The translations under genes were made by a program, and so were the position numbers. The notes under the pieces are model-generated. The model worked only from the letters and a program-made list of their open reading frames with translations. It had not been told where the DNA came from and did no database searches. This document shows, in pieces, positions 17,755 to 26,678 of a DNA stretch of 64,000 nt. Within the stretch, counting starts at the first letter, position 1. Each line of letters starts with the position of its first letter. Origin of the DNA: Streptomyces sp. HUAS 15-9. GTDB taxonomy: Bacteria > Actinomycetota > Actinomycetes > Streptomycetales > Streptomycetaceae. The DNA is taken from the NCBI RefSeq assembly GCF_025642155.1, contig NZ_CP106798.1, positions 8,804,001 to 8,868,000 of the forward strand, read 5' to 3'.

Positions 17755-18570
17755 TCACGGCGGCGCCCCGCGGCCGCCGGCCTCTTCCTCGGGGGCTGGG
17801 TGTTCTGGTTGCGGGGGACCGGAGGTCGTATCTGCGGTGCTGAGGGCGGCGACGGCTGCGGCCACGTACTGCTGGTCTTCCTCGGGGAGCGGCTGGCCCT
17901 GAACCGTGGTGAGCAGTTTCTCGGCGACGTGGACGAGTTTGGTGTTGGTGTTCTGGGAGATGGTGACAAGTACCTGCCAGGCGTCCTGGACCGTGAGGTT
18001 GAACGTGGCCATCAGGATCCCTGTGGCCTGATCGATGATGGGGCGTGTCTGCATCGCCCGGCGCAGTTGGACGACCTCGGTGCGCAGGTTCTCGTCATCG
18101 TCCAGGACATCCTTCTGACGTTCCGCGCTCGCTTCGGGGCTGCGGCTGGACAAGCCTGCCGAACAGCGCTTAAGCGTGAACAGGGGCCACGTGCCCGTCA
18201 CGCTCAGCAGACGCTGCACCGGGGGGCTGGCGGCGCGGATGGTCACCGTCTTGCCCGCTTCCAGGGCGCGGCGCCGGGCGGTGAGGAAACAGTTCAGGCC
18301 GCAAGCGTCACAGAACGCTGTGCCGCTCAGGTCGAGATCGACACCGTGCCTGCTCTGCCCGACGGCGTCGCGCAGGGCGGCCCGGACCGCTCTTTCCGCG
18401 CTGATGTCGAGATCGCCGCGGATCGTCACGAGCAAGCGCCCGCCACGGGGCGAGGCATCAATCAGAAGATTTCGCGGTGCCGCTTGCGCAGCGGCGGGGT
18501 GGTCGACCGGTGGTCTGCTCACGATCTCTGCCTCCCTGGCCCCTTGCCGGGGAAGGCTCAGCTCCCGCAT
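17755..18570 (-). CDS. STAS-ANTAR regulatory protein
   Basis: 271 residues. Residues ~35-135 form a STAS domain (LLVTIRGDLDISAERAVRAA, VDLDLSGTAFCDACGLNCFL); the position normally holding the phosphorylatable Ser of anti-anti-sigma factors is in FCDACGL, where Cys-Asp-Ala-Cys replaces DSSG-like residues. Residues ~155-215 form an ANTAR RNA-binding domain (LRTEVVQLRRAMQTRPIIDQ, then ATGILMATFNLTVQDAWQVL). The C-terminal tail is Pro/Glu-rich. It may link a sigma-factor switch to transcription antitermination. Start ATG at 18570 has AGAGG upstream. Divergent from the MarR-like gene. Confidence 0.85.
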   Translation of the reverse strand: MRELSLPRQGAREAEIVSRPPVDHPAAAQAAPRNLLIDASPRGGRLLVTIRGDLDISAERAVRAALRDAVGQSRHGVDLDLSGTAFCDACGLNCFLTARRRALEAGKTVTIRAASPPVQRLLSVTGTWPLFTLKRCSAGLSSRSPEASAERQKDVLDDDENLRTEVVQLRRAMQTRPIIDQATGILMATFNLTVQDAWQVLVTISQNTNTKLVHVAEKLLTTVQGQPLPEEDQQYVAAAVAALSTADTTSGPPQPEHPAPEEEAGGRGAPP

Positions 18571-18640
18571 GGCCGCCTCTTTCCGTCGGCGTCCACTTCC
18601 TTCCGCATCCAGGCTGTGCCAGCCCGCCGTGGCCTGTCAA

Positions 18641-18661
18641 GAAATACAGGAAATCTATTTC
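18641..18661. promoter_or_regulatory. A/T-rich palindrome in divergent promoter
   Basis: GAAATA, nine bases, TATTTC in the gap between the STAS-ANTAR gene and the MarR-like gene; unusually A/T-rich for this DNA. Candidate operator for the regulator encoded at 18704. Confidence 0.4.
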
Positions 18662-18667
18662 GGTCTT

Positions 18668-18697
18668 TTGGATACGTGAACGGTTCGGTCCTACTCT
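18668..18697 (+). promoter_or_regulatory. candidate leaderless promoter
   Basis: TTGGAT (18668) and TACTCT (18692) with an 18-base spacer; the -10 element ends six bases before the ATG of the MarR-like gene and there is no Shine-Dalgarno sequence, which together suggest a leaderless transcript. Confidence 0.4.
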
Positions 18698-18703
18698 GGC
18701 TGT

Positions 18704-19036
18704 ATGGGAGAAGTACCCGAGCCGTACCCGGGGTGGACGTTCCTCACCAACCACGCGCGGGTGCTCGCCGCGATCGCGAGTAATCGCCGAAGCCGCGTCC
18801 GCGACATCGCCGCACACTGTCGGCTCACCGAACGCGCGGTCCAGAAGATCATTTCTGACCTGGAGGCGGACGGTTACCTCACCCACCGGCGTGAAGGACG
18901 GTCCAACGCCTACCGCATCCGGCCGGGAAACCCTCTGCGCCACCCGGCCGAGGCGGCCCTGACTGTGGCGGATCTGCTCTCCATCCTGGTCCAGCACGAC
19001 GCTGAGCACGCCGACCAGGCCAAGAGAACCCGATGA
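18704..19036 (+). CDS. MarR/ArsR-like winged-helix regulator
   Basis: 110 residues. A winged helix-turn-helix spans most of the protein: FLTNHARVLAAIASNRRSRV, RDIAAHCRLTERAVQKIISD, LEADGYLTHRREGRSNAYRI, then a short helical tail LTVADLLSILVQHD. This is the layout of small MarR-like repressors used in streptomycete stress loci. No cysteine or ligand motif is seen. It starts with ATG at 18704 apparently without an RBS. It probably binds the palindrome in the divergent gap and controls itself and the STAS-ANTAR gene. Confidence 0.8.
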   Translation: MGEVPEPYPGWTFLTNHARVLAAIASNRRSRVRDIAAHCRLTERAVQKIISDLEADGYLTHRREGRSNAYRIRPGNPLRHPAEAALTVADLLSILVQHDAEHADQAKRTR

Positions 19037-19949
19037 CAGCCTGATCCGTTGCGACGGAGCCGCGCACGCGCCAGGCAGCATCGCCCGCGTTACAGCGACG
19101 CAGGGCCGCGGCGGCGCGCCGGAGTGCATGTCCGGCCAGTTGAGCGGCGGGTGTCCCGCGCCGCCCCAGGTGCTGTTGCAGCCGCTCGAAGGCCAGGCCT
19201 CCCTCCTGTCACAACGCACCCGATACATACTGTTGCCGGCCCCTGCGTCCACATTGGGGGGTATGACAGCCCCTGACCTTCCCCCGGCGCAGCGGCCGAA
19301 CTCCTATACCAGAACGGGGCATTGGCCACGCCGGCAACTCGCCGGAGGCCCCACCCGCGCCGTCCTGAGGCAAGGAGCCCACCCATGCAAGACCCCGACC
19401 CTGACGAACCCCTCGAATACCCGTTCCCGCTGTTGAGGCAGGTAGAGGCCGTACATGGCGGCGACGCTGATGATCCCCACCTTGATGACGGGGCGGGCCG
19501 ATCCCGCTCTCACGCGATTCCTCGGACGCTCCCAACCACCACAGAAGCGCCTCGCCTGACGAGAGCTGCAGCTCGGGACTGTGACGAGTTGGGATCACGG
19601 GTTTGACTGTTTCGCTGTCCCGGCCCGGCAGGGATCCGGTTCGGTGTGGTGCCCGCGAGGACGTGGAGGTGCTCGGACTCGGCGTCGGTGAGCCGCAGCG
19701 CGCCGCAGGGACGGCTCGTTCGAGGAAAAGGAGCGTCGGCTGTGATCTGGAGGATCCGGTCAGCCTGGTCCGGCTCGTCCCACGCGCCCGAAAGGACGAG
19801 CAGCGCGGCGGCAGCCGCCACGGACGACCCCGCCACAGCCCTCGCCGCTGCGCTCCCGAACCGCCTTCAACAGCCGGCCGAACTGATCAGTCCGTAGGCT
19901 GGTGAACGTCTCCCCTTCCTGCTCTCCGCCTCCCTAGGAAATGGCTTCT
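19037..19949. other. no confident gene
   Basis: About 0.9 kb without an intact gene. Apart from the XRE fragment listed separately, there is a minus-strand relic near 19400-19500 (VIKVGIISVAAMYGLYLPQQ) that may be the end of a lost protein. No strong terminator or repeat seen. Confidence 0.4.
19610..19705 (-). pseudogene. fragment of an MmyB-like XRE regulator
   Basis: A ~30-residue minus-strand relic, CGALRLTDAESEHLHVLAGT, matches the segment right after the helix-turn-helix of MmyB-type regulators (compare [17 protein letters not shown] in the intact protein at 22663). Nothing else of the gene is left. Confidence 0.35.
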
Positions 19950-19981
19950 CTGGATGGCTTCTCGGCTCGCCTTGAGCATGA
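19950..19981 (+). promoter_or_regulatory. conserved 9-14-9 motif upstream of aldehyde dehydrogenase gene
   Basis: CTGGATGGC, 14 bases, TGAGCATGA, ending 76 bases before the dehydrogenase start. Exactly the same two blocks with the same spacing occur at 21577-21608 before the short-chain dehydrogenase gene. Shared promoter or regulator site. Confidence 0.55.
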
Positions 19982-20057
19982 GACATGGCCAAGGCTTCGA
20001 GGCCCAAAGACGGCTTTCCGAAACAGTCTTCGGCCTCCCGACTAAGAGAAGGTCATC

Positions 20058-21479
20058 ATGCGTGAGCACACCAAGCTGTACATAGACGGCGCCTGGCGCG
20101 AGCCCGAGCAGGGCTCCGTCCTGGAGCTGACCCACCCCGCGACCGGCGAGATCACCGGTCGTGTGGCCCTGGGCGGCGAGGCCGACGTCAACCGTGCGGT
20201 CGCCGCGGCCAAGTACGCCTTCGACTCGTACTCCCAGACCTCCCCCGAGGAGCGCATCGAGCTCATGGAGCGCGTCCTTGTCGAGTTCGACCGTCGGGCG
20301 GAGGACTTGGCCCAGGTGGTGGTCTCGGAAGTGGGGGCGCCGCTGGCGCTGGCCCGCGGTGCGCACGTGCCGACGGGCCGGATCCAGATCACCACCGCCA
20401 TCGAGGTCCTGAAGAGCTTTACCTTCAGCGAGCAGCGCGGCAGCACCGAGATCCGCAAGGAGCCGCTGGGCGTCGCCGGGCTGATCACGCCCTGGAACTT
20501 CCCCGTGCTGCAGCCCACCGGGAAGATCGTCTCCGCGCTCGCCGCAGGCTGCACGGTGGTCTTCAAGCCGGCCCAGCTCACCCCGTATTCCGCCGTCATC
20601 CTGGCGGAGATCATGGACGCGGCGGGTGTACCGGCGGGGGTGTTCAACCTCGTTAACGGCCGCGGCTCGGTGATCGGCAACACGCTCAGCTCGCACCCGG
20701 ACGTCGGGGTCATCTCCTTCACCGGCTCCCTCGATGCGGCTCGGCAGGTCACGGTCGCCGCGGCGCCGACCATGAAGCGCGTCAACACCGAACTCGGCGG
20801 CAAGTCACCGCACATCCTGCTGCCCGACGCCGACTTCGACGTGGCCGTGCGGACGGTGCACGACTGGATGATGGCCATGACCGGCCAGCTGTGCAGCGCC
20901 CCCACCCGCACGCTGGTGCCCCGGGCGCGTCTTGAGGAGTTCCTGTCCGTGCTGGTGCCGTCCCTGGAGGCGCTCAAGGTGGGCGACCCGCGGTCGCTGG
21001 ACACCCAGATGGGCCCGGTGATCTCCCGCGGGCAGTGGAACACCGTCCAGGGCTACATCCAGCAGGGGCTGGACGCCGGGGCGCGGCTGGTGACCGGCGG
21101 GCTCGGCAAGCCGGAGGGCCTTCAGGCGGGGCACTTCGTCAAGCCGACCGTTTTCGCCGACGTCAGCAACGATATGGCCATCGCGCGCGAGGAGATCTTC
21201 GGTCCGGTGATGTCGGTGATCGCCTACGACACCGTCGAAGAGGCCGTCGCCATCGCCAACGACACCCCCTTCGGCCTCGCCGGCTACGTCACCGGCGGTG
21301 ACCTGGACGAGGCGAACGCGGTGGCTTCGCAGATTCGGGCGGGATACATCCTCATCAACGACGCCGAGTTCGACTGGTCGGCCCCCTGGGGCGGCTACAA
21401 GGAGTCCGGCAACGGCCGCGAGTTCGGGCCCGAGGGCATGACGGAGTACCTGGAGACCAAGGTCGTCCGCGGCGGCTGA
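20058..21479 (+). CDS. NAD(P)-dependent aldehyde dehydrogenase
   Basis: 473 residues, full length. PWNFPVLQPTGK marks the NAD-binding fold, FTGSLDAAR the coenzyme loop, the general-base glutamate is in NTELGGKSP, and the catalytic Cys279 is in TGQLCSAPTR. The C-terminal EEIFGPVMSVIAYD and WGGYKESGNGREFG boxes are typical. It oxidises an aldehyde to the acid; the substrate cannot be read from the sequence. ATG at 20058 has AGAAGG upstream. It is followed by an SDR and an XRE-type regulator, and the conserved upstream motif shared with the SDR suggests joint control. Confidence 0.93.
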   Translation: MREHTKLYIDGAWREPEQGSVLELTHPATGEITGRVALGGEADVNRAVAAAKYAFDSYSQTSPEERIELMERVLVEFDRRAEDLAQVVVSEVGAPLALARGAHVPTGRIQITTAIEVLKSFTFSEQRGSTEIRKEPLGVAGLITPWNFPVLQPTGKIVSALAAGCTVVFKPAQLTPYSAVILAEIMDAAGVPAGVFNLVNGRGSVIGNTLSSHPDVGVISFTGSLDAARQVTVAAAPTMKRVNTELGGKSPHILLPDADFDVAVRTVHDWMMAMTGQLCSAPTRTLVPRARLEEFLSVLVPSLEALKVGDPRSLDTQMGPVISRGQWNTVQGYIQQGLDAGARLVTGGLGKPEGLQAGHFVKPTVFADVSNDMAIAREEIFGPVMSVIAYDTVEEAVAIANDTPFGLAGYVTGGDLDEANAVASQIRAGYILINDAEFDWSAPWGGYKESGNGREFGPEGMTEYLETKVVRGG

Positions 21480-21576
21480 GCCCCCGGATCACCGGTGCGG
21501 CGGTCCTGGGCCCCACCGCCACGGACCGCTGCCTGCCCAGGCAGGGGCCGACGGCTCTTCCTATGGAGAACTTTCC

Positions 21577-21608
21577 CTGGATGGCCGCCCGCGCCCGGCT
21601 GAGCATGA
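21577..21608 (+). promoter_or_regulatory. conserved 9-14-9 motif upstream of SDR gene
   Basis: CTGGATGGC, 14 bases, TGAGCATGA, ending 60 bases before the SDR start; the preceding bases also agree with the copy at 19950 (CTT, two pyrimidines, then CTGGATGGC). The 14-base spacer differs, so the blocks themselves are what is kept. Confidence 0.55.
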
Positions 21609-21667
21609 AAAAGCCCCGCACACGAGTCTCTCGGGACAGACTGTCCCACTTCCCATCAGGAGTCAGC

Positions 21668-22516
21668 ATGACCACGTGGTTCATCACCGGCGCAGCCCGC
21701 GGATTCGGCCTGGAGATCGCCCGCCAGGCACTGGAACGCGGAGACAACGTAGTGGCAACCGCCCGCAACCCCGAGACGGTCGAGAAGACGTTGCCGCAGT
21801 ACGGGGACCAGTTGCTCGCCCTCGCCCTGGACGTCACCGACGAGTCGCAGGCCCACGCCGCTGCCGCTGCGGCGGTGGAGCGGTTCGGGACGATCGACGT
21901 CCTGGTCAACAATGCCGGACGCGGCCTGCTGGGCGCGATCGAGGAGTCGTCGGACGCCGCGGTCCGCGCGGTCTACGACACGAACGTCTTCGGCCTCCTC
22001 AACGTCACCCGTGCCGTACTGCCGGCGATGCGCCGCCAGGGCTCGGGCCGCGTTCTCAACCTCAGCTCACTGGGAGGGTTCACCAGCTCCGCCGGCTTCG
22101 GTATCTACTGCTCCACCAAGTTCGCCGTCGAGGGGATCTCCGAAGCGATGCGCCAGGAACTGGCTCCGCTGGGCATCCATGTCACGATCGTCGAGCCCGG
22201 CTACTTCCGCACCGACTTCCTCGACGCCAGCAGCCTGCATACCGAGGGCGAGGTCATCACCGACTACGCGCAGACCGCCGGCGCCGTGCGCGGAGCGGTC
22301 CCCGGCCTCAACCACGCCCAGCCCGGAGACCCCGTCAAGGGCGCCGCAGCCATCCTCGCGCTGGCCGACGCGGGCACCCCGCCCCTGCGGGCTCAGCTCG
22401 GCAGCGACTGCGCGGCCGAGCTGGACCGGAAGATCACACAGCTCCGTGAGGAGGCCGCGGCCTGGAGGCACCTGGCCCTGTCCACCGACCACGACGACGC
22501 GGTGGCCACGGTCTGA
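21668..22516 (+). CDS. short-chain dehydrogenase/reductase
   Basis: 282 residues. The coenzyme-binding TGAARGFG glycine motif, the NNAG motif in VLVNNAGRG, a catalytic Ser in LNLSSLGGF and the Tyr147/Lys151 pair in YCSTKFAVEG are all present, so it is a classical SDR of the kind often annotated as an oxidoreductase acting on ketones or aldehydes. ATG at 21668 has AGGAG eight bases upstream; the open frame further upstream lacks this. The last residues are acidic. The downstream XRE regulator and the shared upstream motif with the aldehyde dehydrogenase suggest a small inducible detoxification set. Confidence 0.92.
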   Translation: MTTWFITGAARGFGLEIARQALERGDNVVATARNPETVEKTLPQYGDQLLALALDVTDESQAHAAAAAAVERFGTIDVLVNNAGRGLLGAIEESSDAAVRAVYDTNVFGLLNVTRAVLPAMRRQGSGRVLNLSSLGGFTSSAGFGIYCSTKFAVEGISEAMRQELAPLGIHVTIVEPGYFRTDFLDASSLHTEGEVITDYAQTAGAVRGAVPGLNHAQPGDPVKGAAAILALADAGTPPLRAQLGSDCAAELDRKITQLREEAAAWRHLALSTDHDDAVATV

Positions 22517-22662
22517 TCCTCCGGCCCGCCCGGTCCGGAGCACAGACCGCCCCGGCGCTTCCGCACTGGTCACCCGCCAGGTCCTCCGCGAAGACCGATG
22601 GGAAGGCCTCAGCCGGACCGGGCCCGGGCCCGTAAGCTCGAAGATGAAGAAAGGCCCTCATC

Positions 22663-23520
22663 ATGACGGAACTGGGCGAGTACCTGCGTGCCTGCCGTGC
22701 CCGGCTCACCGCCGAACAGGTCGGCATACCGAGCTCCGGCCACCGCCGGGTACCGGGGCTGCGACGCGAAGAGCTCGCCGCACTGGCGGGTGTCAGCGTG
22801 GACTACATCGTCCGCCTCGAACAGGGCAGGGTGAAGTCCGCCTCCACCGAGGTCCTCACCGCGCTCGCCAGTGCCCTGAACCTGCGCCCCGACGAGGAGG
22901 AGTACTTGCTGCGGTGCGCGGCGGACACGGGCTCTTCCGCATCGAGAGCGCGCTCGGCGGTGCCCCGCAGACAGCGTGTGGCCCCCGCCACCCAGCTACT
23001 GCTGGACAGCATGACGGGGGTGCCCGCCCTCGTGCTGGGCCGACGGATGGACATCCTCGCGTGGAACAGGCTGGGCGCCGCTTTGATCACCGACTTCGGC
23101 AAGCTGGCGCCCGAGCGGCGCAACCACATACGGCTGGCCTTCCTCGACCCCGACGTCCGCGGAATGTACGCGCAGTGGGAAAAGGTCGCAAAGGAGTGCG
23201 TCGCCTACCTCAGGATGGACGCCGGCCGCTATCCGGACGATCCCGAACTCGCCCGCCTCGTCGGAGAACTGTCCATGAAGGACGCCGACTTCCGCCGCTG
23301 GTGGTCCGACTACCACGTCCGCGCCCAGCGCTACGGCCGCAAGGAGTTCAGCCATCCCACCGCCGGAGAACTCAGCCTCGACTTCCAGGTACTGGATGTG
23401 CGCGGCGCCGCGGACCAGACCCTGATCGCCTACACGGCCGAACCGCACTCCCGCTCGGCGCAGGCCCTGACGTTCCTGGCCGGCTGGGCCACCACCGAGC
23501 AGCCCGCCCCCCAGACATGA
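22663..23520 (+). CDS. MmyB-like XRE-family regulator
   Basis: 285 residues. The N-terminal helix-turn-helix ([40 protein letters not shown]) and the C-terminal MmyB-type ligand-binding domain ([24 protein letters not shown] block [23 protein letters not shown]) are both complete. Such regulators usually control a neighbouring SDR and may bind a fatty-acid-like ligand. It starts ~146 bases after the SDR gene on the same strand, with AAAGG before the ATG. Candidate controller of the two 9-14-9 sites upstream. Confidence 0.9.
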   Translation: MTELGEYLRACRARLTAEQVGIPSSGHRRVPGLRREELAALAGVSVDYIVRLEQGRVKSASTEVLTALASALNLRPDEEEYLLRCAADTGSSASRARSAVPRRQRVAPATQLLLDSMTGVPALVLGRRMDILAWNRLGAALITDFGKLAPERRNHIRLAFLDPDVRGMYAQWEKVAKECVAYLRMDAGRYPDDPELARLVGELSMKDADFRRWWSDYHVRAQRYGRKEFSHPTAGELSLDFQVLDVRGAADQTLIAYTAEPHSRSAQALTFLAGWATTEQPAPQT

Positions 23521-23782
23521 CCCATTGCCCCAGGTAGAGTCGCCTCTCAACCGATCTTGGATCATGCAAGTCGAACAAAGTTCCTGGTCGGACGATCTCC
23601 TGGCGGTACGCGCATGAAGGCAGGGCCTCCTGGTAGCTCGGGTGCGACTCCATTCCGAGCGGATCCCGGAGGGCCTGTTGTCGTTGTTGTACGCGCCCGA
23701 GCCCGTTCACTTCAACTCGCCCGCCGTGTCGTGCGATTGCCTCGCGCAAGGTGTACGGCAACGCGGCCGATCATCCCATCGG

Positions 23783-23915
23783 GTGCGCCGGTATCCGTCG
23801 GACGTGACGGACGCGGAGTGGGCGGCCATCCGGCCGTTGTTGCCGGTTCCGGCCTGGCTTGCGGGCAGGGGCGGGCAACCCGAGACCTATTGCCACCGCC
23901 AGATGCTGGACCAAT
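23783..23915 (+). pseudogene. IS5-type transposase, N-terminal fragment
   Basis: GTG at 23783: VRRYPSDVTDAEWAAIRPLL, PVPAWLAGRGGQPETYCHRQ then MLD. This is the opening of IS5-group (DUF4096) transposases, which should continue with AIRYLVDNGTKWR. Instead the sequence switches to the left end of the ISAzo13-type element at about 23916, so the gene was interrupted or joined there. Confidence 0.7.
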
Positions 23916-24945
23916 GCCACGAAGTTAAGGACTTGCAGATCATTAACCCGTAGCTTCCTGCTCGGTGGTTCGTTGGTGTGCTACGGGCGTTTGGTCGGGG
24001 CAACGGGCCATGCTGGCAGCGAAGTTCGAGACGATCCTGCCGCATCTCGATGAACGTGAGCGTCGTCTGCTGCTGGGAGCGGAGGCGCGATCGATCGGAC
24101 ATGGCGGGGTCCGGATGGTCGCACAGGCTGCCGGCGTGCGGGAGGCGACCGTCTCGCTGGGGGTGCGTGAGCTGGAGTCCGGTGAGTTGCCGCTGGGACG
24201 CACCCGGCGGCCGGGGCGGCGGCCGCAAACGGGTCGTGGATCTGGACCCCGGGCTGCGCGATGCGTTGCTGGCGCTGGTGGAGCCGGACGTGCGCGGGGA
24301 CCCGATGTCGCCGCTGCGCTGGACGACGAAGCCAACGCGGGACCTGGCGGCGGAGCTGACCCGGCAGGGCCACCGGGTCTGGGCCGACACGGTCGGGGAC
24401 CTGCTGCGCGCGGAGGGCTTCACTTCAGGGCAACGCCAGGACCATCGAGGACAGCCGGCACCCGGACCGGGACGGGCAGTTCCGCTACATCAACGAGCAG
24501 GCCAGGGCTCACATCGATGCCGGAGAGCCCGTGGTCAGCGTGGAGACCAAGAAGAAAGAGCTGGTCGGCTCCTACAAGAACGCCGGACAGCAGTGGCTGC
24601 CGACGGGGCAGCCGGTTCTGGTCTCGACCCACGACTTCCCCGATGCGGAGCTGGGCAAGGCGATCCCGTACGGCGTCTACGACCTGGCAGCGAACACCGG
24701 CTGGGTCAGCGTCGGTATTGGCCATGACACCGCCGCCTTCGCGGTCGAGTCCGTCCGCCGCTGGTGGAAGGCCCGCGGCAGCCTGGACTGCCCGGCCGCG
24801 TCCCGGCTGCTGATCACCGCCGACGCCGGCGGCTCCAACGGCTGTCGCACCCGCGCCTGGAAGGCCGAACCCGCCGCCCTCGCCCTGGAGACCGGCCTGT
24901 AGATCACCGTGTGTCACCTCCTCCCGGTACATCGAAATGGAACAA
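23916..24945 (+). mobile_element. ISAzo13-family element, frameshifted and truncated
   Basis: The transposase starts at ATG 24010 (MLAAKFETILPHLDERERRL) and can be followed through two frame changes (near 24205 in a G/C run and near 24425). It runs through LRDALLALVEPDVRGDPMSP, KTIEDSRHPDRD-like text, VVSVETKKKELVGSYKNAG and SRLLITADAGGSNGCRTRAW, to a stop at 24903. A PGTSKWNKVE segment follows after another frame change. The C-terminal part (FSHI...NWRGRPL in the family) is missing, because at about 24946 the sequence becomes an IS701-like tail. Inactive. Confidence 0.7.
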
Positions 24946-25345
24946 GGTCGAGCGACTGCCGGGCGACCGTGACCCGAAACCGGTATGGCTGTGGTGCTCT
25001 GCCACCGCCGCCACCAGCGCTCAGGCGGACCTCTGGTGGCAGTCCTTCCTGCACAGATTCGATCTTGAGCACACTTTCCGGCTGATGAAGCAGACACTCG
25101 GGTGGACCGCCCCGCAGGTCCGCCACGCTGACACGGCCGACCTGCGGACCTGGCTCGTCATCGCCGCCCACACCCAACTCCGCCTCGCCCGCCCCTCGCC
25201 GAAGATCTCCGCCGCCCCTGGGAACGCCGCACCGAACCCCGCCGCCTCACCCCCGCCCGCGCCCGCCGCGGGTTTCGCAACCTCCGACCGACCACGGCCT
25301 GCCCGGCAGCCGCACCGAAACCATCCCGCCCCGGCCCGGGACGGC
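24946..25345 (+). pseudogene. IS701-like transposase, C-terminal part
   Basis: RLPGDRDPKPVWLWCSATAA is followed by DLWWQSFLHRFDLEHTFRLM, KQTLGWTAPQVRHADTADLR and TWLVIAAHTQLRLARP. This is the end of the DDE transposase type whose tail also occurs inverted at 1047-1365; the E of the DDE triad would be in DLEHTFR. The N-terminal two-thirds is absent. The proline-rich end runs into the broken acyl-CoA synthetase remnant. Confidence 0.65.
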
Positions 25346-25379
25346 CACCCGGTTCAAAGAACAGAGGTGAAAGCGGTCC

Positions 25380-25644
25380 GCACACCGGGCAGGGGACTGT
25401 CGTGGACGAGGGCGAGACGGTCGCCGTGTCCGGTATCGACTCCCGGTCCGGGGCGTTGTAGCAGGTGTTGAGCTCACCGTCGGGGAACCAGCGGTACAGC
25501 GGCGTGCGAGAGCCGTCCAGCGCCGCAGAGGGGAACGGTCCAGTCGATCGCTCGCGCCGCCTCAAGCCAGAACTGCTCGGGATCCTCCAGGCTTCGGCGG
25601 TGGGTTGCGGCATAGCCGCCCCGCTCGGAAGGTGCTGCTGGCAC
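25380..25644 (-). pseudogene. prpE: propionyl-CoA synthetase-like gene, 5' remnant
   Basis: On the minus strand a GTG at 25644 has AGGAG seven bases upstream and opens with PAAPSERGGYAATHRRSLED, PEQFWLEAARAIDWTVP. In other frames it continues LDGSRTPLYRWFPDGELNTC, YNAPDR, and a DRLALVHDSPL block. This is the N-terminal ACAS_N region of PrpE-type acyl-CoA synthetases. The rest of the ~620-residue enzyme is gone, cut at about 25380 by the IS701-like piece, and there are at least two indels. The intact RBS and start mark this as a once functional gene truncated by transposition. Confidence 0.6.
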
Positions 25645-25860
25645 GGCGTTCTCCTGTTTGCGGGGGCACGGAGGGACGGTGCGACCTGTTCCGGCATGAA
25701 CCGGTCGGCATGTGTGCATGTACGTGCGGTGTCGACCGCTTCCCCCGCCGTGCCCTGCTGGCCGCGCGTGCGGCTGCCTGGTCAGCGGTTGCCGGGTGAT
25801 CATGCGGGGTCTTGGTCCGACCGGTCCGCGCGGTCACAGGCGGACGCGACCAGGTGCATC

Positions 25861-25883
25861 ATAGATTGTACGGTACAGTCTAC
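25861..25883. promoter_or_regulatory. TetR-type operator, copy 1
   Basis: ATAGATTG, spacer TACGGTA, CAGTCTAC. First of five copies of the pattern TTAGAYTG-N7-CARTCTAA in this region; it lies in the 25645-26225 gap. Confidence 0.65.
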
Positions 25884-26084
25884 AACCTCTCCATGGCCAG
25901 CCCCGCCGGAGCGCCAGATGAGGTCCGGAGGTCCCGCAGGCACTCCGTGCGGGATGTCATGTCCGCTGGACTCCGAGACGACAACCTTCCGTGAAGGCCG
26001 CCCGCCCCGCACATGCCGTCACGGGGCAGCGCGAGGGAATCGAATGCATCCGTTTGACGAAGGTGCAGACACGTCCGAGTCTGA

Positions 26085-26107
26085 TTAGATTGTATTGTCC
26101 AGTCTAA
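26085..26107. promoter_or_regulatory. TetR-type operator, copy 2
   Basis: TTAGATTG, spacer TATTGTC, CAGTCTAA: nearly perfect palindrome just upstream of the ATPase-domain gene. Confidence 0.7.
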
Positions 26108-26225
26108 TAAGTATGTCAAACGCTCTTTTGAGGCTCGGTCGGCCCCGCCGGCGAGCGGGCTCCTGTCCCCGCGCGCCACGCGCCGCGGCCTGGCAGTCAT
26201 TGCCGCTCCCGCCGACGAGCGCCAC

Positions 26226-26657
26226 GTGTCCGCCGTCCGGCATCGTGTGGCCGCTTGTCTGGATGCCTGGCGCGTATGCCCCGGCGATCAGGACGACATC
26301 GGGTTGATCGTCGGCGAGCTCGCCGCCAATGAGGCACGGCACGGACGGGACGACATGACGATCATGGTTAGCGTCTCCCCGGCCGCCGCACACATCGAGG
26401 TCGTCGACAGCGGCGGACCCGCGAGGTCTCGGGAGCGGGAGACGGACGGGGACGAGTGCGGCCGCGGCCTGGACATCGTCCGCTGCCTCGCGCAGTCCCT
26501 CCAATGCCACAGGGATGCCGCCGGAACACGGGTCTGCGCCGACTACCGCCTCAGCGGTGTGCCGGAGAACGTGAAGGAGGCGGGCACAGGAGTTGCGTCA
26601 GGAGGTCGACAGGCGCACCTCGTCGAGACCTGTAGGGCCACGACTAAACTGGACTGA
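26226..26657 (+). CDS. ATP-binding regulatory protein (RsbW-like HATPase)
   Basis: About 143 residues from GTG at 26226. The HATPase_c_2 fold is shown by the N box LIVGELAANEARHGR, the G1 box HIEVVDSGGPARS and the G2 box CGRGLDIVRCLAQS. These single-domain kinases act on anti-sigma-antagonists in streptomycetes. Protein-like sequence (RGLAVIAAPADERHV) continues upstream of the chosen start to about 26112, but no ATG or GTG exists in that frame, so either the start is rare or a base is missing near an ATG at 26113. It sits between operator copies 2 and 3; the stop codon overlaps copy 3. Confidence 0.65.
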   Translation: MSAVRHRVAACLDAWRVCPGDQDDIGLIVGELAANEARHGRDDMTIMVSVSPAAAHIEVVDSGGPARSRERETDGDECGRGLDIVRCLAQSLQCHRDAAGTRVCADYRLSGVPENVKEAGTGVASGGRQAHLVETCRATTKLD

Positions 26658-26666
26658 GCAATCCAA
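26644..26666. promoter_or_regulatory. TetR-type operator, copy 3 (degenerate)
   Basis: CTAAACTG, spacer GACTGAG, CAATCCAA: same spacing as the other copies, weaker match, ending 12 bases before the start of the TetR gene and next to its RBS, fitting autoregulation. Confidence 0.55.
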
Positions 26667-26678
26667 AGGAGGCTCTCG

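Noticed and set aside
26226..26657. Start of the RsbW-like gene at ATG 26113
   Set aside because: That ATG is in a different frame from the HATPase domain; it would work only if a base is missing.
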